From: QHXQ01 sp963788965
Lineage (GTDB): Bacteria; Acidobacteriota; Blastocatellia; Pyrinomonadales; Pyrinomonadaceae
Assembly: GCA_963788965.1 (NCBI GenBank)
Contig: CAWBIK010000005.1
Span: 1,302,001-1,366,000, forward strand
Reading direction: 5' to 3'
Length of the DNA stretch: 64,000 bases
Position numbers and translations under genes: made by a program. Positions 1-10,308 of this stretch are shown here, piece after piece; position 1 is the stretch's first letter; the number at the start of each line of letters is the position of its first letter. The notes under the pieces were generated by a model that was given only the letters and a program-made list of their open reading frames with translations, searched no databases and had not been told where the DNA came from.

Positions 1-9
1 CGCGCGCCG

Positions 10-1026
10 ATGAGCATCGCCCTCGCGCTCATGTTGGTCGCACTCGTCGCCGTCTTCGCGGGCGCGCAGACGTTCGCCTCGTTCAGTCGTTACGACGCGC
101 CCGCGACGCAGAAGCCCGCGCCCGTCAAGACGAAACGCAAGGTCGCCGTCACCTTCGTCAGCCTGCCGACCTTTCAGACTTACTACAACCCGCGCGCCGA
201 ACGCGACACGCGCAAACTCATTAGCAGCCTGCAAGCGCACGGTGCGCCCGCCATCGGCTTCGTCGGCGAAAACAGCCTCTACAAAGACGGACAACTCGAC
301 GACGAGCGCGTCGCGCTGCTGCGCCTGTGGCTCGACGCAGGGTTTGAACTCGGCACGCAGACCTTCGCGCATCCAAGTCTCTACAAGACGCCGCTTGGCG
401 TGTTCCAACAGAACGTCGTGCGCGGTGAAGAGATAACGAAGAAGTTGCTCGCCGAACGCGGGCTACAGTTGCGTTATTTCAGTTACCCGTTCCTCAACAC
501 AGGTCCCGACCGCGCGACCAAAGAGGCGGCGGAAAAGTTTTTGACCGAGCGCAACTATCGCATCCATCAGGTGACGATTGACAACATGGATTGGTTGTTC
601 GCGCAAGCGTGGGCCGACGCGCGCCGCCGCGACGACGACGAGATGATGAAGCTCGTCGCCGCCGACTACGTGCCCTACATGGAGCGCATGTTCGAGTTCT
701 ACGAACAACTCTCGCGCGACACGCTCGGTTACGAAGCGCCGCAAGTGTTGCTGCTCATGGCGAGCGGCTTGAACGCCGCGAAGATGGACGAGCTATTGAC
801 GATGATGGAGCGACGCGGCTACCAGTTCGTCACGCTCGACGAAGCGCAAAGCGATCCGGCTTACAGTCTGCCCGACACTTACACAGGCCCGGTCGGCATC
901 TCGTGGCTGCAACGCTGGGCCATGACCAAAGGCGCGGCATTCCGCAAAGAACCCTATCTGCCCGCCTACATGCAACAGTTCGATCCCAAACGCAGCGGCT
1001 CCGACTTCAAGACCGAAAAGAAGTGA
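10..1026 (+). CDS. Polysaccharide deacetylase-like (NodB fold) exported protein, degenerate active site
   Basis: A 338-residue protein with an N-terminal hydrophobic segment (about residues 2-22) that reads as a signal peptide or anchor, so it probably acts in the cell envelope. After a basic linker, VAVTFVSLPT (residues 45-54) occupies the place of the first NodB strand, and FELGTQTFAHPSL (about 112-124) matches the second NodB motif. In active carbohydrate deacetylases the first motif is TFDD and the second is NH(T/S)xSH. Here both aspartates are gone and the first histidine is Q117, leaving H121. I therefore call the fold NodB-like but doubt metal-dependent deacetylase activity. The start lies 10 bases into the window, so a longer upstream start outside the window cannot be excluded. 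Confidence 0.7.
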   Translation: MSIALALMLVALVAVFAGAQTFASFSRYDAPATQKPAPVKTKRKVAVTFVSLPTFQTYYNPRAERDTRKLISSLQAHGAPAIGFVGENSLYKDGQLDDERVALLRLWLDAGFELGTQTFAHPSLYKTPLGVFQQNVVRGEEITKKLLAERGLQLRYFSYPFLNTGPDRATKEAAEKFLTERNYRIHQVTIDNMDWLFAQAWADARRRDDDEMMKLVAADYVPYMERMFEFYEQLSRDTLGYEAPQVLLLMASGLNAAKMDELLTMMERRGYQFVTLDEAQSDPAYSLPDTYTGPVGISWLQRWAMTKGAAFRKEPYLPAYMQQFDPKRSGSDFKTEKK

Positions 1027-1056
1027 CGCCGCCGAACCGGCCGAACACGCACAGCT

Positions 1057-1105
1057 AGACTGAGGGCGCGCTCACCTCAACTCCTTGTGAGCACGCCCTC
1101 AGTCT
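1057..1105. terminator. Bidirectional terminator hairpin between convergent genes
   Basis: Arms of 19 bases at 1057-1075 and 1087-1105 pair with one mismatch around an 11-base loop. The hairpin lies between the stop of the deacetylase-like gene (+) and the stop of efp (-), so it can serve both. Confidence 0.8.
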
Positions 1106-1137
1106 GGTTATCCCCGCGTTTACTTGTTCCGCGAGCC

Positions 1138-1710
1138 TTACGCCCGGCCTGCGACTTCGCCGGTCTGGGTGTTGACGCGGACAACTTCGCCCTCTTTGAT
1201 GAAGAGCGGCACGCGCACTTGGAGGCCGGTTTCGAGCGTGGCGGGTTTGTTTGCGCCGCCGGCCGCGGTGTCGCCGCGCAAGCCCGGCTCGGTCTGTGTG
1301 ACGGCGAGTTCGACGTACTGCGGCAACTCTAAAGAGACGGGTGCGCCGTTGTACTTCAAGACCTGCACGGACGCGCTCTCTTTCAAGTAGCCGCGCGCAT
1401 CGCCGATCTGCTCGTCGTTCAAAGCGAACTGTTCATAGCTCGACTCGTCCATGAAGTGCAGCCCGTCCGCGTCCGCGTAGAGAAAGGATGCGGGCGTCAA
1501 CTGCACGTCCGGTTCGGCAAACTTCTCGTTGGCTTTGAAACTCTTTTCCTGCACCGAGCCGGTCAACAGGTGGCGCAACTTCGTCCGCACCATCGTCGCC
1601 GCGCCCCGCGCCGTCGGCGAGGCAAAGAATACTTCCATGACCGTGTAAGGCTGACCGTCCACCACAATCAGCATCTTGCGCTTTAGCTCATTCGCCCCGA
1701 CCAGTGCCAT
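1138..1710 (-). CDS. efp: Translation elongation factor P, arginine-tip type
   Basis: A 190-residue full-length EF-P: N-terminal KOW-like domain (about 1-65), a middle OB domain and a C-terminal OB domain. EF-P binds the ribosome between the P and E sites and relieves stalling at polyproline stretches. The loop that reaches the peptidyl-transferase centre reads SPTARGAATMVRTKLRHL, which puts Arg35 where Escherichia coli has its beta-lysylated lysine. An arginine tip is known in the EarP-rhamnosylated class. No earP or epmA gene is visible in this window, so the modification state is unknown. The start is supported by a GAAGGA-type ribosome binding site just upstream. The gene is divergent from the kinase gene. 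Confidence 0.95.
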   Translation of the reverse strand: MALVGANELKRKMLIVVDGQPYTVMEVFFASPTARGAATMVRTKLRHLLTGSVQEKSFKANEKFAEPDVQLTPASFLYADADGLHFMDESSYEQFALNDEQIGDARGYLKESASVQVLKYNGAPVSLELPQYVELAVTQTEPGLRGDTAAGGANKPATLETGLQVRVPLFIKEGEVVRVNTQTGEVAGRA

Positions 1711-1966
1711 ACGTGTGTCCTTCTTCCAGTAAGTTAATAGTTAAGAACGCGCCTGAGTTGTCGCCCCCGTCACACCGGCTGCTGAAAGAATCTGTCCCGC
1801 CCAAAGTTTTAACTCTTGCTTCGCGTAAAGGCAATCAGGTATCTTGATTATAAGGGCGACAGCCGCACGGCGGCGACACGCCTGCATGTCTTGCCGCCTT
1901 AACCTCTCACAAGTCCCTACGCCGGTAACTCACCGCATCTCACACGAAGGAGTTTAACCCCCAAGT

Positions 1967-3765
1967 ATGATCGAACCCGGTACGCTGCTCCAAAACCGTT
2001 ACCGCGTGACCAAGCAGATCGGTCAGGGCGGCATGGGCGCGGTCTACGTCGCCACGGACGAACGTTTTCAAAGCACGGTCGCCGTCAAGCAGACTTTGTT
2101 CGACGACCCGACGCTCCGCAAAGCCTTCGAGCGCGAGGCGCAACTGCTCAACCACTTGCGCCACGCCGCGCTCCCGAAGGTCAGCGATCATTTCATCGAA
2201 GGCGACGGCCAGTTCCTCGTCATGGAGTTCATCGAAGGCGCAGACCTCTCCGACTTGCTCAACGAGCGCGACGGCGCAGCGTTCCCCGTCGCCGACGTGT
2301 TGCAGTGGGCCGACGAACTGCTCAACGCGCTCGACTACCTGCACACGCAGACGCCCGCGATCATCCATCGTGACATCAAACCGCAGAACCTCAAGCTGAC
2401 CACGCGCGGCCAGATCGTGCTGCTCGACTTCGGCCTCGCCAAAGGCACGCCCGCGCAGATGCACGCCAGCACAACCGCCAGCATCTTCGGCTACTCGCGC
2501 AACTACGCCCCGCTCGAACAAATTCAAGGCACAGGCACGGACGCACGCAGCGACCTCTATAGCTTAGGCGCAACCCTCTACCATCTGCTGACCGGCACAG
2601 CGCCCGTCGATGCGCTCACGCGCGCCAGCGCCATCATCAATAACCAGCCCGACCCGCTCGCGCCCGCGCACCTCGTCTGCGATCAAGTGCCCACGGCCGT
2701 CGGCGGCGTCCTCCACCGCGCCATGGCCCAGAACGCCGCCCGCCGGCCACAAACAGCCGCCGCCATGCGCGCGGCCCTGCGGCAAGCCGCGCAAGCCGTC
2801 CACGACATCACGCCCCACACGCCTGTGGCGCATTCGGCCGCCTTCAACGAGGCGACGATGTTAACCGAATCGGCCGACGCGCCCGACGAACAACCAGCCA
2901 CCAACGCCACGAACCGCGTCGGTCGCGCCACGACGCAGACGCGCCGCCCCGCGTCCCCGTCGCCTAGCGAACTAAGCGTCACCGTCACCGCCGCCCAACA
3001 CATGCCGCCGCGCCCGGCGCGGACTTATGTTGCGCCCGCGCAGTCTGAACCGCCCGCGCGCAAATCGGCCAAGCTCGTCGTCGCCGCCGTCATCGCCTTA
3101 CTCGTCGCTTGCGCTTCTGTCCCGCTCCTGCTCAAGCATCGCGCCGCCGCGCCCGCCGCCGCCAGTTCAGACGCGCCGATGACCGGCCCGATCAACACAT
3201 CCACAGACGCGCAGACCGGCGCACCCCTCGCGCCTGCGCCAACCGACAACGCGCCGTCTGACAGTCTCTCCACGACGACCGCGCCCACACCAACGAACGA
3301 CCCGGCCGCGACCTCTGCCGCCGCCGCGCAAACGAACGCCGCTCCTGCCGCTAACGCCGCCGCGCCCGCGAACGTCGCAGGCGCGACCACAAACGCGGCG
3401 TCAGAAGCGACCGGCCAAACTGCGCCCGCAGGCATCACGACAGCCGGCCGGCCGGCCTCGAAATACGCAATCCAATTCCCGCCGCGACGCCCGACGACGG
3501 CCGCGACGCACGCGAGGCCGCCGCGCGTCGCGCCGAGGAAGCAAAGAAAGCCGAAGAGACTCGCCGCGCCGAAGAAGCGCGCCGGGCCGAAGAAAATCGC
3601 CGTGCTGCCGACGACGCGCGCCGGGCCGAAGACTCGCGCCGCATCGACGAAGTTTTGCGCAAACTGGGCGACACGATCCCGCCTGAAGGTGGCGGGTCGC
3701 CGCCACCATTCGGCGGTGGGCCGCCACCCCCGCCGCCCCACGGACGCCGACCACCGCTCTCTTAA
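1967..3765 (+). CDS. PknB-type Ser/Thr protein kinase with single transmembrane segment; frame change near the C-terminus
   Basis: The kinase domain covers roughly residues 10-275: glycine loop IGQGGMGAVY (18-27), catalytic Lys41, HRDIKPQN (134-141) with catalytic Asp136, and DFG at 154-156. All key residues are present, so it should be active. A Pro/Ala/Thr-rich linker leads to one membrane segment near 367-388, followed by a long Ala/Thr-rich extracytoplasmic tail. Near 3440-3460, inside a GGCC triple repeat, the natural frame shifts. Without a correction the protein would end in a basic, low-complexity tail with stop at 3772. With one added base it runs into an Ala/Arg/Glu-rich coiled coil (RRAEEAKKAEETRRAEEA) and a Gly/Pro tail (GGGPPPPPP), ending at 3765. 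The second reading looks far more natural. The substrate is unknown. Confidence 0.85.
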
Positions 3766-3807
3766 GAGCTAACAAAAACTGCGCGCCGCTCAGGTATACT
3801 CGACGCC

Positions 3808-4450
3808 GTGCAGATCGACGCGCTCAACTTACCCGGCCTCTATCCGATCACGGACGCGCGGCTAACGAAGCTCACGCACGCCGAACAGGTCGCGCGTTTG
3901 TGCGCGGGCGGCGCAACGTTCGTGCAACTGCGCGAGAAGCACGCCAGCCCGCGCGAGTTTTATCAATCGGCCAGAGGCCGCGTTGCAAGTGGCGCGCACA
4001 CACGGGGCGCGGCTCATCGTCAACGACCGCGCCGACATCGCACTCGCGCTGCAAGCGGACGGCGTGCATCTCGGTCAGGACGATCTTGATCCGACGGCCG
4101 CGCGGCGTCTGCTCGGCCCCGAAGCCATCATCGGCTATTCGACGCACACGGTCGCGCAAGCACAAGCGGCGGCCACTCTACCTGTCAACTACATCGCCAT
4201 CGGCCCGGTCTTTGCGACGACGACGAAAGCGCGGCCTGATCCAGTTGTCGGCCTCGCGGGCGTTGCGGCCGTGCGCGCTGAACTTGGTTCGTCTATGCCG
4301 CTCGTCGCCATCGGCGGCATCACGCAAGCGAACGCGCGCGCGGTGCTGGCAGCAGGCGCGAACGCAGTCGCGGTTGTCGGCGCGCTCTTGGTTGAGGCTG
4401 ACATGATCACTACGCGCACGTCAGAGTTTTTGCAAAGCTTGAAGCAGTAG
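3808..4450 (+). CDS. thiE: Thiamine-phosphate synthase, single-base frame change inside
   Basis: ThiE joins HMP pyrophosphate and the thiazole phosphate to give thiamine monophosphate in the cytoplasm. The N-terminal part starts at a GTG and shows GLYPITDARL and GGATFVQLREK. Near 3970, within 'tcggccagaggcc', the frame changes. The rest reads AALQVARTHGARLIVNDRAD, DGVHLGQDDL, YIAIGPVFATTTK and PLVAIGGIT, all standard ThiE signatures. Joined, the protein is about 214 residues, the normal length for the family. Removing one base restores a continuous family member, so I treat this as one gene and suspect a sequence error. It lies just downstream of the kinase gene; no other thiamine genes are adjacent. 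Confidence 0.9.
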
Positions 4451-4621
4451 AGCTTGTAAAACTTGCGGCGCAAACTTTTCGCTTGCCTTTGCGCGTTCGA
4501 TTAGCGACAATGCCATTGGAGCAGGCGGCGACTAATCTTTCCGCCTGTCACCTTCAAACAACCCGCCTCTCTTCGGTATCCCCGATCACATTCGTCAACT
4601 TAACGTGGAGCAACCGCGCGC

Positions 4622-5818
<1,197 letters not shown>

Positions 5819-5821
5819 CAA

Positions 5822-5902
5822 CAGTGGCGAGTGCCAAGCGACGAGTGACAAGTTAACAACTTGTTCCGGCTCGTCACTTGTCACTTGTCACTTGTCACTT
5901 GA
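5822..5902. repeat. Intergenic heptamer hairpin, GTCACTT family
   Basis: The right side is four exact tandem copies of GTCACTT (5873-5900). The left side carries inverse copies (gagtgacaag, gcgagtg), and the centre is a small palindrome acaagtt/aacttgt. It fills the gap between the pilus ATPase and the next gene, ending about 5 bases before ATG 5907. Confidence 0.8.
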
Positions 5903-5906
5903 ACTT

Positions 5907-6704
5907 ATGGTTATCATCTGCCAGCAATGTGCCGCGCGCTTGCAACTCGACGACGCTAAAGTGCCGGCGCGCGCGTTCACCGTGCGCTGTCCGAAGTGCC
6001 AGCACATCATCAACGCGCAGCCGCCCGCGCAAGCGCCCGACTACAGCGCGCTCGGCGTCGGCGACGTGAGCGCGCCCACGCAGTCGCGCTATGGCAAGCC
6101 GATGCCCGCGCCCGCGTTTCGTCCCGAAGCGGGCGACAGCAACAGCAACCCGCCGCCCGACGAGCAACTCGCCTCGAACAAGACTGAGGTGACGCGTTTG
6201 CTCTCGGCCTTACTGCAACAGGCGATGGCGACGGCCGCGACCGAGGCATCGCAAACGGCCGGGCGCGGCGGCTGGGGCAATCATCGGCGCTCGCTCGTCT
6301 GCGCCGCGCCGGAGCATCGTTACGCCGTCGCGCGCGTGCTGGTCGAGAACGGCTATGAGGTCTTCGTCGCCGAAGACACGACGCAGGCCATCGAACGCAT
6401 GCGCGAAGATCACATGGACGTGGTGCTGCTTGCGCCCGACTTCGATCCGCAGGAACAGGGCGCGGCCTTCATCAACCGCGAGATGAGCGCGCTCCGGCCG
6501 GTCGCGCGTCGCCGCACCTTCTTCGTCCACATGATGCCCGACGTGCGGACCGGCGACGCCCACGCCGCCCTCATCCGCAGCGCCAACTTCGTCCTCAACC
6601 CCGCCGAGATCGAAGAACTGCCGCGCGCCCTCGACCGCGCCATCCGCGACTACAACGAACTCTATCGCAACTTCAATCAGGCGCTCCAACTACAAGGAAT
6701 CTAG
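5907..6704 (+). CDS. Zinc-ribbon (MJ0042-type) protein with receiver-like C-terminal domain
   Basis: The first 40 residues form a zinc ribbon with two knuckles, CQQC and CPKC. A Pro-rich linker and a helical stretch follow. From about residue 128 a response-regulator-like fold appears: RRSLVCAAPEHRYAVARVLVENGYEVFVAEDT, then DHMDVVLLAPDFDPQE. The acidic phospho-acceptor pocket of true receivers is not clear: DVVLLAPDFDP lacks the usual (I/L)xD turn, so phosphorylation is doubtful. The start at 5907 puts the first zinc knuckle at the N-terminus; upstream is only repeat DNA. The position after the pilus motor gene suggests a role in motility control, but this is inference. Confidence 0.65.
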   Translation: MVIICQQCAARLQLDDAKVPARAFTVRCPKCQHIINAQPPAQAPDYSALGVGDVSAPTQSRYGKPMPAPAFRPEAGDSNSNPPPDEQLASNKTEVTRLLSALLQQAMATAATEASQTAGRGGWGNHRRSLVCAAPEHRYAVARVLVENGYEVFVAEDTTQAIERMREDHMDVVLLAPDFDPQEQGAAFINREMSALRPVARRRTFFVHMMPDVRTGDAHAALIRSANFVLNPAEIEELPRALDRAIRDYNELYRNFNQALQLQGI

Positions 6705-6706
6705 TT

Positions 6707-6790
6707 GATTGCGGAATGGGGATTTCGGAGTGCGGATTAGAAGAACAACAGTTCCTTTAATCCGCACTCCGAAATCCGCATTCCGCATTC
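6707..6790. repeat. Intergenic hairpin, GCGGATT/AATCCGC family
   Basis: Left arm 6707-6739 and right arm 6758-6790 are almost perfect reverse complements (about 33 bases), around the loop gaagaacaacagttcctt. Another partial copy (cattccgcaatcc) follows. It starts right after the stop at 6704. Confidence 0.85.
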
Positions 6791-6887
6791 GCTTCATTCC
6801 GCAATCCCATTTATTGCGCATTCTGATTGACGCTGTCAGAAGCGGCTTGTATCTTACTGTCCGCGTCTGCCTCAGGGTGTGCAACGG

Positions 6888-7838
6888 ATGGCCACGATAC
6901 AAGACAATCACGCGCACGCGCATCATCATCACCGCGCGGCGACGGGCCGGCGGCGGTTGGCGCTCGTGCTGGCGTTGACGGCGTTGTATATGTTCGCCGA
7001 GTTTATCGGCGGCTGGTTGTCGAACTCTTTGGCACTGCTCGCGGACGCGGGGCACATGCTGACGGACGTGGCCGCGCTGGCGCTCGCACTCTTTGCCGCG
7101 TGGTTCAGCGCGCGCCCCGCCACCGCCGCCAAGACCTTCGGTTATCACCGGCTCGAAATCCTCGCCGCGCTCGTCAACGGCGTCGTGCTGGTGCTCATCG
7201 CGTTCGTCATCTTTTACGAAGCGTACCAACGCTGGCACGCGCCCGCTGCGGTTGATAGTCAACTGCTCATCGCGGTCGCGGCCGGCGGGCTGATCGTGAA
7301 CCTCGCATGCGCTTGGTTGCTGCATGGCGCACACACGGACGATCTGAACGTGCGCGGCGCGTGGCTGCACGTCATCGGCGACGCACTCGGTTCGGTGGGC
7401 GCGCTGATCGCGGGCGCGCTGATCGCGTACAAAGGTTGGTATGCGGCCGACCCGCTCATCAGTGTGCTGATCAGTTGCTTGATCATTTGGAGTTCGTGGC
7501 ATCTGATCCGCGAGGCGACGAACGTGTTGCTGGAAGGCACGCCCGCGCACATCAATCTCGCGTCGGTTGAAGAAGTAATCTTGTTGACGGACGGCGTTGA
7601 AGGCGTACACGATCTGCACGTCTGGACGATCACGTCGGGGCGCGAGGCGCTCTCGGCGCACGTCGTCTGTACGACCGCAACTGCGCAGCCCGCGCTCTTG
7701 AACGACCTGCGCAGCAAACTGCACGACCGCTTCGGCGTCGATCATCTCACGATCCAGATGGAGACCACAGACTTCGCGGCCGATGCGCTCCAACACTGCC
7801 ACGCGGGCACGGATTGTTATCAGCAGACTAAGCGGTAG
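6888..7838 (+). CDS. czcD: Cation diffusion facilitator zinc/divalent metal exporter
   Basis: CDF-family proton antiporter that pumps Zn2+ (or Cd2+/Co2+) out of the cytoplasm. The N-terminus is His-rich (HAHAHHHH), followed by six predicted membrane segments. The two metal-site HxxxD motifs are present: LLADAGHMLTDV in TM2 and AWLHVIGDALGS in TM5. The C-terminal cytoplasmic ferredoxin-like domain includes GVEGVHDLHVWTI. Length (about 316 aa) is normal for the ZitB/CzcD class. I chose ATG 6888 over the GTG nine bases upstream. The symbol denotes the family; substrate preference cannot be read from the sequence. Confidence 0.92.
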   Translation: MATIQDNHAHAHHHHRAATGRRRLALVLALTALYMFAEFIGGWLSNSLALLADAGHMLTDVAALALALFAAWFSARPATAAKTFGYHRLEILAALVNGVVLVLIAFVIFYEAYQRWHAPAAVDSQLLIAVAAGGLIVNLACAWLLHGAHTDDLNVRGAWLHVIGDALGSVGALIAGALIAYKGWYAADPLISVLISCLIIWSSWHLIREATNVLLEGTPAHINLASVEEVILLTDGVEGVHDLHVWTITSGREALSAHVVCTTATAQPALLNDLRSKLHDRFGVDHLTIQMETTDFAADALQHCHAGTDCYQQTKR

Positions 7839-7916
7839 GCAGCAAGCACTAAGCAGTTAATAGAACTTCTTTCTTTAACTGCCGACCGCCGACTGCCTAT
7901 TGCCGACTGCCTAATC
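7825..7916. repeat. Intergenic hairpin, GCCGACTGC family
   Basis: The left part (aagcggtaggcagcaagc, then agcagttaa) is mirrored by ttaactgccgaccgcc and gactgcctattgccgactgc on the right. The right arm ends immediately before ATG 7917, leaving no ordinary ribosome binding site. The left arm overlaps the end of the exporter gene. Confidence 0.7.
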
Positions 7917-8159
7917 ATGGAGATCAATCTTCTGCTCACACTCGACCTGCGCGAGCAGGCGGCGCTGCAAGCCGCGCTGGTGACGCACGGTGCGCCGGAT
8001 CATCTAGTCACGTTGGCGTTGACCGGCGCGTGTCGCATCCCGACGCTCGCCGAAGCACGCCGCTTGCGCCTCTGGCTGGTCGAAGCGCGCGCGGCCGGCG
8101 GCGCGGACTTCGCCGCCTTCGACGTGATCGAACAGGCGCTCGCGCGCTTCGGCGTGTGA
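7917..8159 (+). CDS. Small hypothetical protein (80 aa)
   Basis: An 80-residue, Ala/Leu-rich, probably helical and soluble protein. It begins MEINLLLTLDLREQAALQAA. There is no signal peptide, membrane segment or metal motif. I do not recognise a family. It sits 15 bases before the LarA-like gene on the same strand and may be co-transcribed with it. Sequence composition matches its neighbours. Confidence 0.5.
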   Translation: MEINLLLTLDLREQAALQAALVTHGAPDHLVTLALTGACRIPTLAEARRLRLWLVEARAAGGADFAAFDVIEQALARFGV

Positions 8160-8173
8160 GCCGAACGACAAGC

Positions 8174-9445
8174 ATGACAAAGATCGAACTCGGTTACGGG
8201 CGTGGGCAGTTGTCGTTCGAGTACGACGAGACGCGTTTTCGTGTGCTTGCGCCGGCAGCAGCCGAAGCGGCGCGGCCGCTGTCTGATGCGGAGTTGGGCG
8301 CGCTGATTGACGATCCGATTGACTCGCAACCGCTCGAAGAGATCATCAGCCCCGGCGAGAGCGTGTTGGTCGTCGTCTCCGATGCAACGCGCGCGACGGC
8401 GAGCGCGCAAGTCGTCAACCTGCTCGCGCGTCGTTTAATCCAACTCGGCGTTGCACCGTCCGACTTGCGCCTCATCTTTGCGACCGGCATACACCGCCCC
8501 ACGACCGCGCAGGAAAAGAACGAACTGCTCTCGCCCTTCATCACACAACGCCTGCGCACGCTCGATCACGATGCCGACGATGCGACGCAACACGTCGAGC
8601 TAGGCGTGACCGAACGCGGCACGCCCATCGAACTCAATCGCGCACTCGTCGAACATGATCACGTCATCCTCACCGGCGCGGTCAACTTCCATTACTTCGC
8701 GGGCTTCACGGGCGGGCGCAAAAGTATCTGTCCCGGCCTCGCTTCGGCGCGCACGATTGCCGCGACGCACATGCAGGCGTTCGACGCAGCCAGCGGCACA
8801 CGGCGCGCGGGCGTCGGCACAGGCCGGCTTGACGGCAACGCCGTGCATGAAGAGTGCGAACGCGCCGCGGCCGAGATCGCGCCTTCGTTTCTGCTGAACA
8901 CGGTGGTAGATGAACGCGGGCGTGCTGTTCGGTTGTACGCGGGCGATTGGCGCTTGGCCCACCGCCGCGCGTGCGCCGAATATGTGGCGGCGCACACGTT
9001 GGAGATCGAAGCGAAGCGCCCGCTCGTCGTCGTCAGTTGCGGCGGCGCACCACACGACATCAACATCATTCAAGCGCACAAGGCGCTCGACATGGCGGCG
9101 CACGCCTGCGCCGACGGCGGCGACATCATCTTGCTGGCGGAATGTCCCGACGGCACAGGGCGCGTGGACTTCTTACAGTGGTTCGCCGCCGCCGATGCGC
9201 GCGCACTCGCCGCGCAACTGCTCGACACTTACGCCGTCAACGGGCAGACCGCGTGGACGCTCTTAACCAAAGCCGAACGCTTCAACGTGCAACTCGTCTC
9301 GCAACTGCCCGACGAAGACGTGCGCCGCATGCGGCTCAAGCCTGCGCGCACGCTCGCAGACGCACTCGCCCGCGTGGACGCACACGCGCCCGGCTACATC
9401 ATGCCCCACGGTGCGCGCTACATGCCGTTGATAGCGCAGGGCTGA
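8174..9445 (+). CDS. larA: LarA/DUF2088-family protein (lactate-racemase-like)
   Basis: A 423-residue member of the family that includes nickel-pincer lactate racemase and related 2-hydroxy-acid racemases/epimerases. Recognisable blocks are VVVSDATRATA, FATGIHRP, HYFAGFTGGRKSICPG (the loop that carries the histidine and lysine used with the pincer cofactor) and SCGGAPHDINIIQAHKALD. The conserved His and Lys residues appear to be present, so catalysis is plausible if cofactor-making larBCE exist elsewhere; they are not in the window. The start ATG 8174 begins MTKIELGYGRGQL, the usual N-terminus. The substrate cannot be assigned. I am sure of the family, less of lactate as substrate. Confidence 0.82.
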   Translation: MTKIELGYGRGQLSFEYDETRFRVLAPAAAEAARPLSDAELGALIDDPIDSQPLEEIISPGESVLVVVSDATRATASAQVVNLLARRLIQLGVAPSDLRLIFATGIHRPTTAQEKNELLSPFITQRLRTLDHDADDATQHVELGVTERGTPIELNRALVEHDHVILTGAVNFHYFAGFTGGRKSICPGLASARTIAATHMQAFDAASGTRRAGVGTGRLDGNAVHEECERAAAEIAPSFLLNTVVDERGRAVRLYAGDWRLAHRRACAEYVAAHTLEIEAKRPLVVVSCGGAPHDINIIQAHKALDMAAHACADGGDIILLAECPDGTGRVDFLQWFAAADARALAAQLLDTYAVNGQTAWTLLTKAERFNVQLVSQLPDEDVRRMRLKPARTLADALARVDAHAPGYIMPHGARYMPLIAQG

Positions 9446-9507
9446 AAGCTGGACATCATTGCCTTGTCGGACTTACCCTCGGAGTGTTTAGTTAGCTAAG
9501 ATGGAAG

Positions 9508-9571
9508 TTAACCGCAAAGACACGAAGCCACGAATGACTTGCTTTGTGTCCTTAAGTGTCTTTGTGGTTCA
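9508..9571. repeat. Intergenic hairpin, GTGTCTTTGTGGTT family
   Basis: The left arm contains aaccgcaaagacacgaagcc and the right arm contains gtccttaagtgtctttgtgg; they are imperfect reverse complements. It lies in the gap before the exported protein gene at 9599. The same family recurs at 19481 and 53691. Confidence 0.75.
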
Positions 9572-9598
9572 TCAACTGCGGAAAGGATCGTGGGCAAC

Positions 9599-10255
9599 GT
9601 GATTAACAAAAGCAGAGCGTGGGCGATCTTGATCGTGTGCTTGTTTGCCTTCGGCGCGCGGGCGCAACAGCCGACGACGAACACGACGGGCGTGACGAAC
9701 GAACCGCGCGTGGCGTTGAGCGAACAGGCGACGGCGTTTGACGTGCTGGGCCGCGACGCGCTCGGCGGGCGGCTGCGCACGACGCAACTCGCGGCGACGC
9801 AGGATGCGCCCGTGCGCAACGTGCTCGTCGTCGTCGAGAACCGCAGCCAGTTCTTCTATAACTACGTCTCAGGCTACGCCACGTTCTACGGTGGCGACGG
9901 CGTGCGTTGCGGCGAGGGCTTGTGGAAGCTCGAAGCGTTCGCACCGGGCGAGCAAGTCGAAGTGGACACGCCGGGCCTGCGCCTGACCTGCACGCCGGCC
10001 ACTTGGCGACTCTCCGCGTTGAATCTGCTGACGCGCACGACCGATGTGGCCAAACCGGCCGCGCCCGCCTCAGTTGCCGACCCCGCTGCGCCGCCCACGA
10101 CCGCGCCGCCACCCGCGAGCGCCAGCATGAACGTCGCCGCGCCGCGCTTTGAGATCAACATCAACGGCAAGACCTTGCCGCTGCAACTCGGCAACCCGAT
10201 TGATGTCGTGGTTGGCAAAGAGCGCATCGTGATCGTCGTCCAGCCCGCGCCGTAA
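9599..10255 (+). CDS. Exported hypothetical protein
   Basis: The GTG start at 9599 has GAAAGGA about 11 bases upstream and gives a clean signal peptide (MINKSRAWAILIVCLFAFGARAQ). The mature part is about 195 residues. A beta-rich region (RNVLVVVENRSQFFYNYVSG, then GVRCGEGLWKLEAF with two cysteines and CTPATW) is followed by a Pro/Ala/Thr linker and a C-terminal segment, FEININGKTLPLQLGNP. I do not recognise the family. It is probably periplasmic or outer-membrane associated, and on its own strand it has no obvious operon partner. Confidence 0.6.
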   Translation: MINKSRAWAILIVCLFAFGARAQQPTTNTTGVTNEPRVALSEQATAFDVLGRDALGGRLRTTQLAATQDAPVRNVLVVVENRSQFFYNYVSGYATFYGGDGVRCGEGLWKLEAFAPGEQVEVDTPGLRLTCTPATWRLSALNLLTRTTDVAKPAAPASVADPAAPPTTAPPPASASMNVAAPRFEININGKTLPLQLGNPIDVVVGKERIVIVVQPAP

Positions 10256-10308
10256 GTTTCAACCAGTCAGAATAGTTTAATGATTTGATTGCTCAGGAGG
10301 GACATGTC

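Noticed and set aside
5822..5902. CRISPR-like array in the GTCACTT tandem units
   Set aside because: Units are 7 bases, directly tandem and without spacers, and they form a hairpin. No cas genes are present.
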